Program-made: the position numbers and the translations under genes
NCBI GenBank assembly: GCA_050944355.1
Contig: JBMNQX010000001.1
Span: forward strand, 248,001-312,000
DNA from: UBA4285 sp050944355
Lineage (GTDB): Bacteria; Bacillota; Clostridia; Lachnospirales; Lachnospiraceae
Direction of reading: 5' to 3'
DNA: 64,000 nucleotides
Part shown: positions 1-8,064 of the stretch, one piece after another
How positions within the stretch are numbered: position 1 is the stretch's first letter
How the letters are laid out: each line of letters begins with the position of its first letter
Notes under the pieces: model-generated
Seen by the model: only the letters and a program-made list of their open reading frames with translations
Database searches by the model: none
Told to the model about the DNA's origin: nothing

Positions 1-137
1 CGGAAGTCGTCAACGATAACGACATGGTGCTTCTGGCTCACGATATTTCAAAGCAGATCGAAGATCAGATGGAATATCCGGGACAGATCAAAGTCAGTGT
101 TATCAGAGAATCACGTGCAGTTGATTATGCTAAATAA
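1..137 (+). CDS. rny: Ribonuclease Y, C-terminal fragment
   Basis: Only the last 45 codons are in the window; the frame opens at base 3 and stops with TAA at 135-137. The visible tail contains an acidic EVVNDNDM stretch and ends with YPGQIKVSVIRESRAVDYAK, the typical C-terminus of RNase Y. That enzyme is a membrane-anchored endoribonuclease with KH and HD domains that starts mRNA decay in Firmicutes. The KH and HD domains lie upstream of the window and cannot be checked. A strong intrinsic terminator follows 20 bases after the stop, so this gene ends its transcription unit. Confidence 0.85.
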   Translation, partial: EVVNDNDMVLLAHDISKQIEDQMEYPGQIKVSVIRESRAVDYAK

Positions 138-157
138 GCTATCAGAAGACAAAGAAG

Positions 158-189
158 TCCGGAAGGCGGGAAACCTTCCGGATTTTTTT
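158..189 (+). terminator. Intrinsic terminator after rny
   Basis: A 9-bp perfect stem (TCCGGAAGG at 158-166 with CCTTCCGGA at 174-182) closes a 7-base loop and is followed by seven T residues. The rest of the gap up to 369 holds only a weak promoter candidate. Confidence 0.9.
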
Positions 190-302
190 GTACAAAAGAC
201 GAAACGGCTGTCAGTCTTTCGGCCTGGCTTATTCAGATGCCGGCCGCAGTAGTTAATATTTCAAATTAAACCCTTAACTTTCTTTTGTTTATTAATTTGA
301 AC

Positions 303-331
303 TTGCGTTTTTTCTCTTGCACTTGTATTGT
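303..331 (+). promoter_or_regulatory. Possible promoter of the aminotransferase-proC-Nudix operon
   Basis: TTGCGT (303-308) and TATTGT (326-331) are separated by 17 bases in an AT-rich stretch just upstream of the first gene. Both boxes match the sigma-A consensus only partly, so this is a tentative assignment. Confidence 0.35.
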
Positions 332-369
332 ATTAATTGTGTGTCTGAAGTATGAAGGAGGGATTGTCA

Positions 370-1665
370 ATGAAGTACACGGATATGAAAACCGAAGAGC
401 TGAAAACACTGGAAGCGTCTCTTGAAAAGCAGTATGAAGACGCAAAAGCGGAAGGCCTGAAGCTGGATATGTCCAGAGGAAAGCCGGCTACGGATCAGCT
501 CGCTTCTGTTTCAAAAGGAATTCTTGATGTACTGAACAGCACATCGGATCTTCATGCCGAGGACGGCATGGACTGCGCCAATTACGGCGATCTGACGGGC
601 ATTCCGGAGTGCAGAAGACTTCTCGCGGAAATGGTCGGCACGACGCCGGACCATGTATTTGTCTTTGGCGAATCCAGTCTGAACATCATGTATGATCAGG
701 TGTCCAGAAGCTTTATGCACGGTGTGTGCGGTTCGACACCGTGGTACAGACTTGATGAAGTGAAGTGGCTCTGCCCGGTACCCGGGTATGACAGACATTT
801 CGGCGTCACAGAGAGCTTCGGCGTAAAGATGATCAACATCCCGATGCACGAAGACGGCCCTGATATGGATCTCGTCGAGAAATACGTGGAAAATGATCCT
901 GCCGTCAAAGGCATCTGGTGTGTGCCGAAGTACTCGAACCCACAGGGATATACGTATTCGGAAGAGACGGTCAGACGTTTCGCCGCGTTAAAACCGGCTG
1001 CCGAAGATTTCCGGATATACTGGGACAATGCATACGGCGTGCACCATCTCTACGGAGACCGCAAACCGGACGAACTGCCTGATATCATTTCAGAGTGCGA
1101 AAAAGCGGGAAATCCGGACATTGTGTTCGAATTCTTCTCGACGAGCAAGATCAGCTTTCCGGGATCTGGCGTTTCCGGAATCGCAGCCTCAAAAAAGAAT
1201 CTCGATGACATCAAAAAGACTATGTCTGTCCAGATCATCGGCCACGACAAGCTGAATCAGCTCATGCATGCCAGATACTTCAAAAATGCCGCGGGCATTG
1301 AGGCACAGATGAGAAAACACGCCGAGTTCATCCGCCCGAAATTTGACGCGCTGCTTTCCATACTTGACAGGGATCTGTCCGGGACGGGAACCGGCTGCTG
1401 GACGAACCCGAACGGCGGCTATTTTGTCTCGTTTGACTCAGCTCTGAAAGGCTGTGCAAAGGAAATCGTCCGGCTCTGCGCCGAGGCGGGCGTCAAACTG
1501 ACCGGCGCGGGCGCATCGTTTCCGTATCACAAAGATCCGGATGACACGAACATCCGACTCGCTCCGACATATCCGTCTGTCGGGGATCTCACAAAGGCGG
1601 CGGAAATCTTCACGCTTTGTGTCAGACTTGTGAGTGTCAGAAAAATTCTTGAGGAGAGAGCCTGA
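370..1665 (+). CDS. PLP-dependent aminotransferase, probable aspartate aminotransferase
   Basis: This is a fold-type I aminotransferase of about 431 residues. It resembles the subgroup annotated as Aminotran_MocR (PF12897), members of which act as aspartate aminotransferases. The PLP lysine is seen in STSKISFPGSG, and a substrate-side motif WDNAYGVHH lies before it. There is no GntR DNA-binding domain, so it is an enzyme and not a MocR regulator. An in-frame ATG exists at 352, but it sits on top of the ribosome binding site AAGGAGG (355-361), so the start at 370 is preferred. The stop overlaps proC by one base, which implies translational coupling. Substrate is inferred from the family; another amino donor is possible. 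Confidence 0.8.
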   Translation: MKYTDMKTEELKTLEASLEKQYEDAKAEGLKLDMSRGKPATDQLASVSKGILDVLNSTSDLHAEDGMDCANYGDLTGIPECRRLLAEMVGTTPDHVFVFGESSLNIMYDQVSRSFMHGVCGSTPWYRLDEVKWLCPVPGYDRHFGVTESFGVKMINIPMHEDGPDMDLVEKYVENDPAVKGIWCVPKYSNPQGYTYSEETVRRFAALKPAAEDFRIYWDNAYGVHHLYGDRKPDELPDIISECEKAGNPDIVFEFFSTSKISFPGSGVSGIAASKKNLDDIKKTMSVQIIGHDKLNQLMHARYFKNAAGIEAQMRKHAEFIRPKFDALLSILDRDLSGTGTGCWTNPNGGYFVSFDSALKGCAKEIVRLCAEAGVKLTGAGASFPYHKDPDDTNIRLAPTYPSVGDLTKAAEIFTLCVRLVSVRKILEERA

Positions 1666-2453
1666 TGAAAATTGGTTTCATTGGAATGGGAAATATGGGC
1701 TCGGCCATGGCGGCCGGTGCCTGCCGGAAGTTTGGAGCCGAAAACGTACTCTTTTCAGTTCCGGATCAGGAGCACGGCAGATCAGTCAGCCGCGAGACAG
1801 GGATGCGCTTTGTCCTGACAAATGATCAGGCGGCGCGCGCGGACATTGTTGTTCTGGCCGTAAAGCCGCAGGTTTACGCCGCTGTCGCGCAAGAAATACG
1901 GCCGGTGCTCTCTGAAGAATCAATCGTTATTTCACCGGCCCCCGGTATAACGATAGAAAATTTGTCAGGGATGCTCGGCGGTCACGAAAAAATCGCGCGG
2001 ATCATGCCGAATCTCGCCGCCAAGGTCGGCGAGAGCATGACAGGCGTCACTTATTCAGATGCCCTCGACGAGGCGGACCGCAAAGCGGCTGGACAGTTCC
2101 TCGCGTCATTCGGCGGTGTGTCAGAGGTCGCGGAAAATCTGATGGATGCCGTCGTGTGCGTATCGGGTTCGTCCCCAGCTTATGTCTATATCTTCATAGA
2201 AGCTCTCGCCGACAGCGCCGTCAAATACGGAATTTCGAGGAAAGATGCCGTCAGGATGGCGGCTCAGACGGTTCTCGGCGCCGCGAAAATGGTTCTTGAG
2301 ACGGGCGAGGATCCGGCGGTCCTGAAAAATGCCGTCTGCTCTCCGGCCGGCACGACAATTCAGGGCGTATCAGCTCTGGAAGAATACGGTTTCCGAAACG
2401 CGGTTATCAAGGCGACGGATGCCTGCTATAAAAAGTGCACGGAAATCAAGTGA
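1665..2453 (+). CDS. proC: Pyrroline-5-carboxylate reductase
   Basis: The product catalyses the last step of proline synthesis, reducing 1-pyrroline-5-carboxylate with NAD(P)H. The 262-residue length is usual for the family. The N-terminal Rossmann motif GMGNMG is at residues 7-12. The C-terminal dimer domain carries the family signatures SGSSPAYVYIFIEAL and CSPAGTTIQGV. The gene starts inside the stop of the aminotransferase (TGATG) and is preceded by GAGGAG. The matching glutamate kinase proB lies about 40 kb downstream, and proA is not in the window. Confidence 0.95.
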   Translation: MKIGFIGMGNMGSAMAAGACRKFGAENVLFSVPDQEHGRSVSRETGMRFVLTNDQAARADIVVLAVKPQVYAAVAQEIRPVLSEESIVISPAPGITIENLSGMLGGHEKIARIMPNLAAKVGESMTGVTYSDALDEADRKAAGQFLASFGGVSEVAENLMDAVVCVSGSSPAYVYIFIEALADSAVKYGISRKDAVRMAAQTVLGAAKMVLETGEDPAVLKNAVCSPAGTTIQGVSALEEYGFRNAVIKATDACYKKCTEIK

Positions 2454-2465
2454 CGGAGAGAGACG

Positions 2466-3008
2466 ATGGAACATATCCGCAGAACCAAACGCGAAGTCGT
2501 GTATCAGGGATCGATTCTGAAATTCTGCAGAGACACGATACAGACACCCGACGGTCGGACGGAATACTACGATTTTATTGACCACGCCAGGGCGGCTGCC
2601 TGCGTCGCGGTGGATGACGACGGCAGAGTTCTGCTCGTGCGGCAGTACAGAGATGCCATTGACAGAATTTCCACGGAGATTCCGGCCGGCGGCATCAATG
2701 CAGGCGAGACGAGTCTGCAGGCGGCGGCCAGAGAACTGGAAGAGGAAACCGGATACCGCGCAAAGTCCGTAAAGCCGCTGATTTCTGAAATCACAGCCAT
2801 TGCCTACAGCAATGAAGTGGTAGATGTGTTTCTGGCACAGGGGCTTATTAAAACAAGCCAGCATCTGGACCCGGATGAGTCGATCGCGCCGATATTTGTG
2901 GCGCCGGATGAATTTATCAGAATGGTAAGAGACGGCAGCATTCAGGACTCCAAGACAATTGCCGCCGTGATGACCTGGATAGCCGGAAACCGGTCGGACA
3001 AAAAGTGA
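2466..3008 (+). CDS. Nudix hydrolase, ADP-ribose pyrophosphatase type
   Basis: A 180-residue Nudix enzyme. The Nudix box spans residues 75-97 and keeps every signature position: G75, E81, R89, E90, E93, E94 and G96. The preceding EIPAGG and the overall length match ADP-ribose pyrophosphatases, which cleave ADP-ribose to AMP and ribose 5-phosphate. The exact substrate cannot be read from sequence. It is the third gene of the operon, 12 bases after proC, and is followed by an intrinsic terminator. Confidence 0.85.
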   Translation: MEHIRRTKREVVYQGSILKFCRDTIQTPDGRTEYYDFIDHARAAACVAVDDDGRVLLVRQYRDAIDRISTEIPAGGINAGETSLQAAARELEEETGYRAKSVKPLISEITAIAYSNEVVDVFLAQGLIKTSQHLDPDESIAPIFVAPDEFIRMVRDGSIQDSKTIAAVMTWIAGNRSDKK

Positions 3009-3020
3009 ATTTACAAAAAG

Positions 3021-3066
3021 AGTCCCGGAAGAAACACAAGATTGTTGTTCTTCCGGGACTTTTTTT
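3021..3066. terminator. Bidirectional terminator between Nudix gene and DAHP synthase
   Basis: A perfect 13-bp stem (AGTCCCGGAAGAA at 3021-3033, complement at 3048-3060) is flanked by A residues on the left and six T residues on the right. It can therefore end transcription from both convergent genes. Confidence 0.9.
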
Positions 3067-3086
3067 CATGACAAATGACAGTGATA

Positions 3087-4115
3087 TTACAACTCGTCGG
3101 CGATGTCGTAGATCAGCTTCACGGTCTGATCCCAGCCGAGGCAGGGATCCGTGATGGATTTGCCGTAGACGCCGTCTCCGATTTTCTGAGCGCCGGGTTC
3201 GATATAACTCTCGATCATCAGCCCTTTGACAAAATTTTTGACGTCAGAAGAGTACCGGCGGCTGTGGAGAACTTCTTTGGCGATCCGGATCTGCTCGATG
3301 TACTGCTTTCCGGAATTGCTGTGGTTTGTGTCAATGATGACGGCCGGATTTTTGAGATCCCGCTGCGCGTACATCTTCATGAGAAGGACAATATCTTCAT
3401 AGTGATAGTTCGGAATATTCTGACCGTGCTTGTTCTGCGCGCCGCGCAGAATGGCGTGGGCGAGCGGATTTCCGTCTGTCTTCGCCTCATAGCGGCGGAA
3501 GATGAATTCCTGAGGCGCCTGTGCCGCGACGATTGAGTTGAGCATGACCTGAAAGTCACCGGAAGTCGGATTCTTCATGCCGACCGGCACATCACAGCCG
3601 CTCGAGACAAGACGGTGCTGCTGGTTTTCAACGGATCTCGCGCCGATGGCGACATATGAGAGAACATCGCTCAGGTAGGCGTAGTTTTCCGGATAGAGCA
3701 TTTCATCGGCAGGCATCAGCCCCGTCTTTTCCATGACATCGATGTGCATCTTGCGGATCGCGACAAGACCGTGATAAAGATCCGGCTTGCCTTCCGGGTC
3801 CGGCTGATGCAGCATTCCTTTGTAGCCGAGACCGGTTGTGCGCGGCTTGTTGGTGTAGACGCGCGGAATAATGATCAGTTTGTCTCTGACTTTGTCATAA
3901 ATTTTTCTGAGGCGGTCGGTGTAGTCTAGCACGGCGGTCTCATTGTCGGCGGAGCATGGTCCGATGATCAGAAGAAACTTGTCGGACTTGCCGGTGAGCA
4001 CATCGGCGATCGCGGCGTCTTCTGCTTTTTTGTGTTCAGCCGCCTGCCTCGAGACCGGATACAGCGCTTTGACTTCTTCGGGCGCCGGCATTTCTTTGAT
4101 GATATGAAAACTCAT
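3087..4115 (-). CDS. 3-deoxy-7-phosphoheptulonate (DAHP) synthase, class I
   Basis: This enzyme condenses phosphoenolpyruvate with erythrose 4-phosphate to open the shikimate pathway. The 342-residue sequence is of the AroF/AroG/AroH (type I alpha) group. Visible family motifs are IGPCSA, TNKPRTTGLGYKG, GARSVENQQHR, PVGMKNPTSG, DTNHSNSGKQ and ESYIEPG. The usual length supports a complete gene. It is monocistronic, has a GAGAGGGA ribosome binding site, and is driven by a near-consensus promoter facing away from kduI. Which aromatic amino acid inhibits it cannot be told by eye. Confidence 0.93.
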   Translation of the reverse strand: MSFHIIKEMPAPEEVKALYPVSRQAAEHKKAEDAAIADVLTGKSDKFLLIIGPCSADNETAVLDYTDRLRKIYDKVRDKLIIIPRVYTNKPRTTGLGYKGMLHQPDPEGKPDLYHGLVAIRKMHIDVMEKTGLMPADEMLYPENYAYLSDVLSYVAIGARSVENQQHRLVSSGCDVPVGMKNPTSGDFQVMLNSIVAAQAPQEFIFRRYEAKTDGNPLAHAILRGAQNKHGQNIPNYHYEDIVLLMKMYAQRDLKNPAVIIDTNHSNSGKQYIEQIRIAKEVLHSRRYSSDVKNFVKGLMIESYIEPGAQKIGDGVYGKSITDPCLGWDQTVKLIYDIADEL

Positions 4116-4150
4116 GGATTCCCTCTCTTATCTTCTGCAGTTGAAACAAG

Positions 4151-4179
4151 ATTATAATATCCGAAATTGAATTTGTAAA
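4151..4179 (-). promoter_or_regulatory. Promoter of DAHP synthase gene
   Basis: Read on the minus strand, TTTACA (4179-4174) and TATAAT (4156-4151) are spaced by exactly 17 bases, about 40 bases before the start codon. Confidence 0.7.
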
Positions 4180-4190
4180 TGGAGGTCTCA

Positions 4191-4219
4191 TTGTTTTTTC
4201 ACCGTCAATATGCTAGAAT
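4191..4219 (+). promoter_or_regulatory. Promoter of kduI-kduD
   Basis: TTGTTT (4191-4196), a 17-base spacer and TAGAAT (4214-4219), with an upstream TG that makes an extended -10. It lies back-to-back with the DAHP synthase promoter, only 11 bases between the two -35 boxes. Confidence 0.65.
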
Positions 4220-4264
4220 GAACTCGAATTTTGAAAATACTTACATCAGGAGGTTTCCGAAATT

Positions 4265-5107
4265 ATGGAAGTCAGACCAGGGGCTAATCCGGCGGATGTC
4301 AAGACGTATGATACGGCAAGACTTCGCCACGATTTTCTGATTCAGGATCTCTTCGTTCCGGATGAGATCAAATGCGTTTATTCTCAGATCGACAGAATCA
4401 TTGTCGGTTCCGCTGTTCCGGTGAAAAAAGAACTGAAACTTGAGGCGGGAGCAGAACTGCGCGCCAGGTATTTCCTTGAAAGACGTGAGATGGGCATCAT
4501 CAATATCGGCGGCAAGGGCACTGTCACAGTCGACGGCAAAGAATATCATTTCAAGCGCAAGGACGGAATGTACATCGGAATGGGCGCGAAGGACATCACG
4601 TTCAAGAGCGATTCGGCCGATGATCCGGCGAAGTTTTATTTCAACTCGGCTCCGGCTCACCGCACCTGCCCGACGGTATTCATCGATCCGGACAAGGATA
4701 TTCTCCCGGAGAACAAAAAGGAACTTGGAACTCTTGAGGATTCCAATCACCGCACCATCAACAAGTACATCCTTCCGGGCCAGGTTGAGTCCTGCCAGCT
4801 TGAGATGGGAATGACCTGTCTCGAGCCGGGTTCGGTATGGAACACAATGCCGTGCCATACGCATGACCGCCGCATGGAAGTATATCTGTACTTCGATGTT
4901 CCAAAGGACGCTGTCGTTTTCCATTACATGGGCGAGCCGACTGAGACGCGCCACATCGTGATGCGCAACGAGGAAGCGGTCATTTCTCCGAGTTGGTCGA
5001 TCCACTGCGCGTCAGCCACACATGCCTACACGTTCATCTGGGGCATGGTCGGCGAAAACCAGGATTTCGATGACATGGACGATGTACCGATGGAGGATCT
5101 GAAATAA
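4265..5107 (+). CDS. kduI: 5-dehydro-4-deoxy-D-glucuronate isomerase
   Basis: KduI isomerises 5-keto-4-deoxyuronate, the monomer released by uronate lyases from pectin or glycosaminoglycans, to 2,5-diketo-3-deoxygluconate. The cupin-fold zinc ligands are visible as H198 and H200 in CHTHD, E205 in RRMEVYLYF, and H247 in SWSIHC. The 280-residue length is standard. An AGGAGG site precedes the ATG at 4265. kduD follows after 74 bases, so the two consecutive steps are encoded together, but no lyase, transporter, kdgK or kdgA is present in the window. Confidence 0.95.
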   Translation: MEVRPGANPADVKTYDTARLRHDFLIQDLFVPDEIKCVYSQIDRIIVGSAVPVKKELKLEAGAELRARYFLERREMGIINIGGKGTVTVDGKEYHFKRKDGMYIGMGAKDITFKSDSADDPAKFYFNSAPAHRTCPTVFIDPDKDILPENKKELGTLEDSNHRTINKYILPGQVESCQLEMGMTCLEPGSVWNTMPCHTHDRRMEVYLYFDVPKDAVVFHYMGEPTETRHIVMRNEEAVISPSWSIHCASATHAYTFIWGMVGENQDFDDMDDVPMEDLK

Positions 5108-5181
5108 TCGGATTCACGCGTCACATTGGTTCAAAGGGGCTTAAACGCCCTATTGAATAAAAAATTACAGGAGGAATTAAA

Positions 5182-6051
5182 ATGGCTGGAATTTTGGATA
5201 AGTTCAAGCTCGACGGAAAGGTTGCATGGATTACCGGTGCATCCTATGGACTGGGTCTTGCTTATGCGACGGCGCTTTATCAGGCCGGCGCAAAGATTGT
5301 TTTCAATGATATCAAGCAGGAACTGGTTGACAGAGGGTTTGAAGCATACAAGAAGGCCGGCATCCCGGTTTACGGCGCCGTGTGCGACGTAACGAACGAG
5401 GAGCAGGTTCAGGCATTTGTCAAGGATGTAGAAGAGAAAGTAGGACCTATCGACATCCTGATCAACAATGCAGGCATCATCAAGAGAATCCCAATGATCG
5501 AGATGAGTGTTGATCAGTGGAATCAGGTTATCAACGTTGACCTGACCGGCCCGTTCATCTGCTCAAAGGCGGTTATTCCGGGCATGATCAAGAGAGGCCA
5601 CGGCAAGATTATCAACGCCTGCTCGATGATGTCTGAGCTCGGCCGTGAGACAGTTTCCGCTTACGCTGCTGCAAAGGGCGGCCTGAAGATGCTCACGAGA
5701 AATATCTGCTCTGAGTATGGCCAGTACAATATTCAGTGCAACGCGATCGGACCCGGCTATATTGCGACACCGCAGACAGCTCCGCTCCGCGCAAGACAGG
5801 CAGACGGCTCCATGGCTCCGTTCGACAGATTCATCCGTTCCAAGACACCGGCACAGCGCTGGGGCGAGACGGAAGATCTGATGGGCCTTGCCGTATTCCT
5901 TGCATCCCCGGCTTCTGATTTCATCAACGGCCAGGTGGTTTACATCGACGGCGGTATCACAGCTTACATCGGACAGGATCCGAGTCAGCTCGATGAGTCC
6001 AAGTTCGCCGCTGAGGTAGAAAAAGAAGACGTCAAGGTAGCCGACAAGTAA
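5182..6051 (+). CDS. kduD: SDR dehydrogenase, KduD / gluconate 5-dehydrogenase type
   Basis: A classical short-chain dehydrogenase of 289 residues. The nucleotide motif TGASYGLG lies at 18-25, NNAG at 95-98, and the catalytic set is S148, Y161 and K165. Its place after kduI indicates reduction of 2,5-diketo-3-deoxygluconate to 2-keto-3-deoxygluconate. The same family includes gluconate 5-dehydrogenases, and sequence alone does not separate them. The C-terminus runs about 20 charged residues past the usual SDR end. An AGGAGG site precedes the ATG. A strong terminator follows. Confidence 0.85.
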   Translation: MAGILDKFKLDGKVAWITGASYGLGLAYATALYQAGAKIVFNDIKQELVDRGFEAYKKAGIPVYGAVCDVTNEEQVQAFVKDVEEKVGPIDILINNAGIIKRIPMIEMSVDQWNQVINVDLTGPFICSKAVIPGMIKRGHGKIINACSMMSELGRETVSAYAAAKGGLKMLTRNICSEYGQYNIQCNAIGPGYIATPQTAPLRARQADGSMAPFDRFIRSKTPAQRWGETEDLMGLAVFLASPASDFINGQVVYIDGGITAYIGQDPSQLDESKFAAEVEKEDVKVADK

Positions 6052-6077
6052 TTCGGTACAGACGAAATAAACAAAAG

Positions 6078-6114
6078 ATCCCTGTGAGGCTTTATTCCTC
6101 ACAGGGATTTTTTT
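6078..6114. terminator. Bidirectional terminator between kduD and deacetylase gene
   Basis: A 12-bp perfect stem (ATCCCTGTGAGG at 6078-6089, complement at 6097-6108) is followed by six T residues and preceded by an A-rich run, so it can serve both convergent genes. Confidence 0.9.
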
Positions 6115-6124
6115 GTGGCAAATG

Positions 6125-6994
6125 TCAGAGAGTCACCGTTTCTCCGCCTTTAATCTCCACGATTCTGTCATCATTTACGGCAATCCACGCGCTTGCGGCG
6201 GAAGGGTTGTGCACGCGGCTCAGATCGGCGGTGAACTGAAGACGGGAGAAGACTGTGTCGTTGTCGACAATCTCAATGTTGGTGGCGTACCAGATGTCAC
6301 GGCGGCCGCCCATCATCCTGCAGAACTCTCGGATGACATCCCAGTTGTCGCAGGAGTCAAATTCAAACGAGTGGCCCCACACGTACATCATGCTGAGATA
6401 CTGGGGCTTGTTCAGTTCCAGAAAACGGCGCCCGTTTTCCATGAGATGATGGTTGTGATGACAGGTCGGGAGCCAGTGCCTGTAATCATCCGGCAGTTCG
6501 AAGCCGGTTGCGTCGCCGATCAGGATCGGCCCCTCCGCCTCGCGCTCGATGTGAACAGCGGATTCGACGCTCACAAAACGATCTGAAGCGAGACGCGCGT
6601 ATTCCATGCAGCACATCTTTGCTATGGAGGCAACTCTTGCGTCATTCGCCCCGTTCGGATAAGCCATTCCGCGGACCGGATATCCCATAATCTGTTCAAG
6701 GGCGTCTCTGTCTTCCAGAATCTCGCGGATGATTTCCACATCCGGTGAGCGCGAAATGGTCGGATGCGTTTTCGTGTGAACGGCGACTTCGTGCCCTTTA
6801 TAGAGCGACGGCCAGCGCGAGGCAGGAATACGGGAAGGATCGTTTTGTCTGCCGGAATTCAGATTGAAGGTGCCCCGGATGCCGTATGTGTTGAAAATAT
6901 CGACAAGTTTTTCGTCCGGAAGTTTTCCGTCGTCATAACTCATGGTCAGAACTTTGAAAGTTCCGCCGGGAAAGCACTTGTAAATTTTATTCAT
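6125..6994 (-). CDS. Polysaccharide deacetylase family protein (NodB-like)
   Basis: A 289-residue cytosolic carbohydrate esterase of the CE4/NodB type. It has no signal peptide or membrane segment. The metal-site motif SYDDG lies near residues 19-23 and the second motif HTKTH near residue 73. These supply the Asp and the two His ligands of the divalent cation. Later NodB motifs are only weakly recognisable. Its place next to kduI-kduD suggests removal of acetyl groups from imported uronate oligosaccharides, but this is inference from context. It has its own extended -10 promoter and an AAGGGGG ribosome binding site. Confidence 0.75.
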   Translation of the reverse strand: MNKIYKCFPGGTFKVLTMSYDDGKLPDEKLVDIFNTYGIRGTFNLNSGRQNDPSRIPASRWPSLYKGHEVAVHTKTHPTISRSPDVEIIREILEDRDALEQIMGYPVRGMAYPNGANDARVASIAKMCCMEYARLASDRFVSVESAVHIEREAEGPILIGDATGFELPDDYRHWLPTCHHNHHLMENGRRFLELNKPQYLSMMYVWGHSFEFDSCDNWDVIREFCRMMGGRRDIWYATNIEIVDNDTVFSRLQFTADLSRVHNPSAASAWIAVNDDRIVEIKGGETVTL

Positions 6995-7034
6995 ATAACC
7001 CCCTTTGCAGCTGCGTATCAGAACTCTTTTTCAA

Positions 7035-7043
7035 ATTATAGCA
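7035..7043 (-). promoter_or_regulatory. Extended -10 promoter of the deacetylase gene
   Basis: On the minus strand the sequence TGCTATAAT is a perfect extended -10 about 40 bases before the start codon. No good -35 is seen at the usual distance. Confidence 0.45.
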
Positions 7044-7095
7044 TTATTTGCCCATTTGCCGCGTGAATGCGCCGTTTCATGCGCGAAAGGACAGT

Positions 7096-7124
7096 TTGCA
7101 TAAAAGGGGGTACTCGGGTATAAT
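7096..7124 (+). promoter_or_regulatory. Promoter of the asp23-nusB-xseA operon
   Basis: TTGCAT (7096-7101) and TATAAT (7119-7124) are spaced by 17 bases. Transcription would begin near 7131, giving a leader of about 60 bases before the preferred GTG start of the first gene. Confidence 0.75.
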
Positions 7125-7190
7125 ACTGCTAAAGTGTGGGCTTCAGCTGTCTTTACAAGGAAGAAGGAAGTCCTTCAGGAGGTCATGAAA

Positions 7191-7607
7191 GTGCGTAAAA
7201 TTGATGCAGGCAAGACCAGAACGGACAGATATACGATTCACAAAAACGTGGATCTTGGCGAGATAATTATTTCTGAAGAAGTTGTGGCCATTATTGCGGG
7301 ACTTGCCGCCACCGAAGTGGACGGAGTCGAGTCCATGGCCGGCAACATTACAAAAGAGCTTGTAGCACGCCTGGGAATGTCATATCTTTCCCGCGGGGTC
7401 AAGGTAGATGTCGAGAAGGATTCCGTAAAGGTTGATCTGGCTCTGATTCTCAAATACGGGTACGAAATTCCGGAAGTCTCGAAAAAGGTTCAGGAAAAAG
7501 TTAAATCAGCCATTGAGACGATGACCGGACTGACCGTAAATGAGGTCGACATCACGATTGCGGGAATCGGCGAGGAAAAGGCAAAGCAGGGGAACACAAA
7601 TGAGTAA
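7191..7607 (+). CDS. Asp23/Gls24 family envelope stress protein
   Basis: A small Asp23/Gls24 (DUF322) protein, a family of abundant membrane-associated proteins linked to cell envelope stress in Firmicutes. Recognisable parts are the N-terminal GEIIISEEVVAIIAG, the central GVESMAG and the basic strand of the middle section. AGGAGG at 7177-7182 is only 2 bases from an ATG at 7185 but 8 bases from GTG 7191, so the GTG start is preferred; an ATG at 7134 has no binding site. It is the first gene of a long operon and overlaps nusB by 8 bases, a common clostridial arrangement. Confidence 0.85.
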   Translation: MRKIDAGKTRTDRYTIHKNVDLGEIIISEEVVAIIAGLAATEVDGVESMAGNITKELVARLGMSYLSRGVKVDVEKDSVKVDLALILKYGYEIPEVSKKVQEKVKSAIETMTGLTVNEVDITIAGIGEEKAKQGNTNE

Positions 7608-8064
7608 CAGCATGTCCAGAAGCCTTCTCCGCGAGCATGCATTCCGCATTCTTTTTGAGGCGGCTTTTTACGATCCGAATTCCCTGAGCGGACAGGCGGA
7701 TCTGTATTTCAAACACGCCGCCGAAGATCCGGAAGATGAGGGGATGACGGTGAAGCAGACTGCATTTTCCGAGGATGACAGGGAATATATCCGGAAAAAG
7801 GTTCTGAATGCCGCGGCACATATTCCGGAGATCGATAAGATGATCAATTCTGTTTCGAAGGGATGGCCGACAGACAGACTCGGAACGGCTGAACTTACAA
7901 TTCTGCGTCTCGGAATTTCCGAGATGCTCTATGACCCGGATATACCTGTCGGGGTCGCAATTGATGAGGCGGTTGAACTGGCCAAGAAATACGGGCAGAG
8001 TTCATCACCGGCGCTGGTGAACGGTATTATGTCCAGACTTAAGCCGGCAGAAGAGGCAAAATGA
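7600..8064 (+). CDS. nusB: Transcription antitermination factor NusB
   Basis: NusB binds boxA RNA with NusE and supports antitermination of rRNA transcription. The 154-residue helical protein shows the family start SRSLLREHAFRILFE, the middle DRLGTAELTILRLGISEM and the end PALVNGIMSRL. The start codon overlaps the stop of the asp23-like gene. A second in-frame Met lies four codons later and could be used instead. The gene overlaps xseA by four bases (ATGA). Confidence 0.92.
   Translation: MSNSMSRSLLREHAFRILFEAAFYDPNSLSGQADLYFKHAAEDPEDEGMTVKQTAFSEDDREYIRKKVLNAAAHIPEIDKMINSVSKGWPTDRLGTAELTILRLGISEMLYDPDIPVGVAIDEAVELAKKYGQSSSPALVNGIMSRLKPAEEAK

Noticed and set aside
4231..4245. A possible catabolite-repression (cre) site TGAAAATACTTACA near the kduI start of transcription
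   Set aside because: The central CG of the cre consensus is absent (TA in its place), and the sequence is simply AT-rich, so it is not reported as a feature.
4241..5005. Long open frame on the minus strand opposite kduI (254 residues)
   Set aside because: It lies fully antisense to a well-recognised gene, has no ribosome binding site or family resemblance, and is explained by codon bias of kduI.
5136..5152. Small GC hairpin (GGGGC/GCCCT) between kduI and kduD
   Set aside because: Only about five base pairs and no T-run; too weak for a terminator and no other evidence of function.
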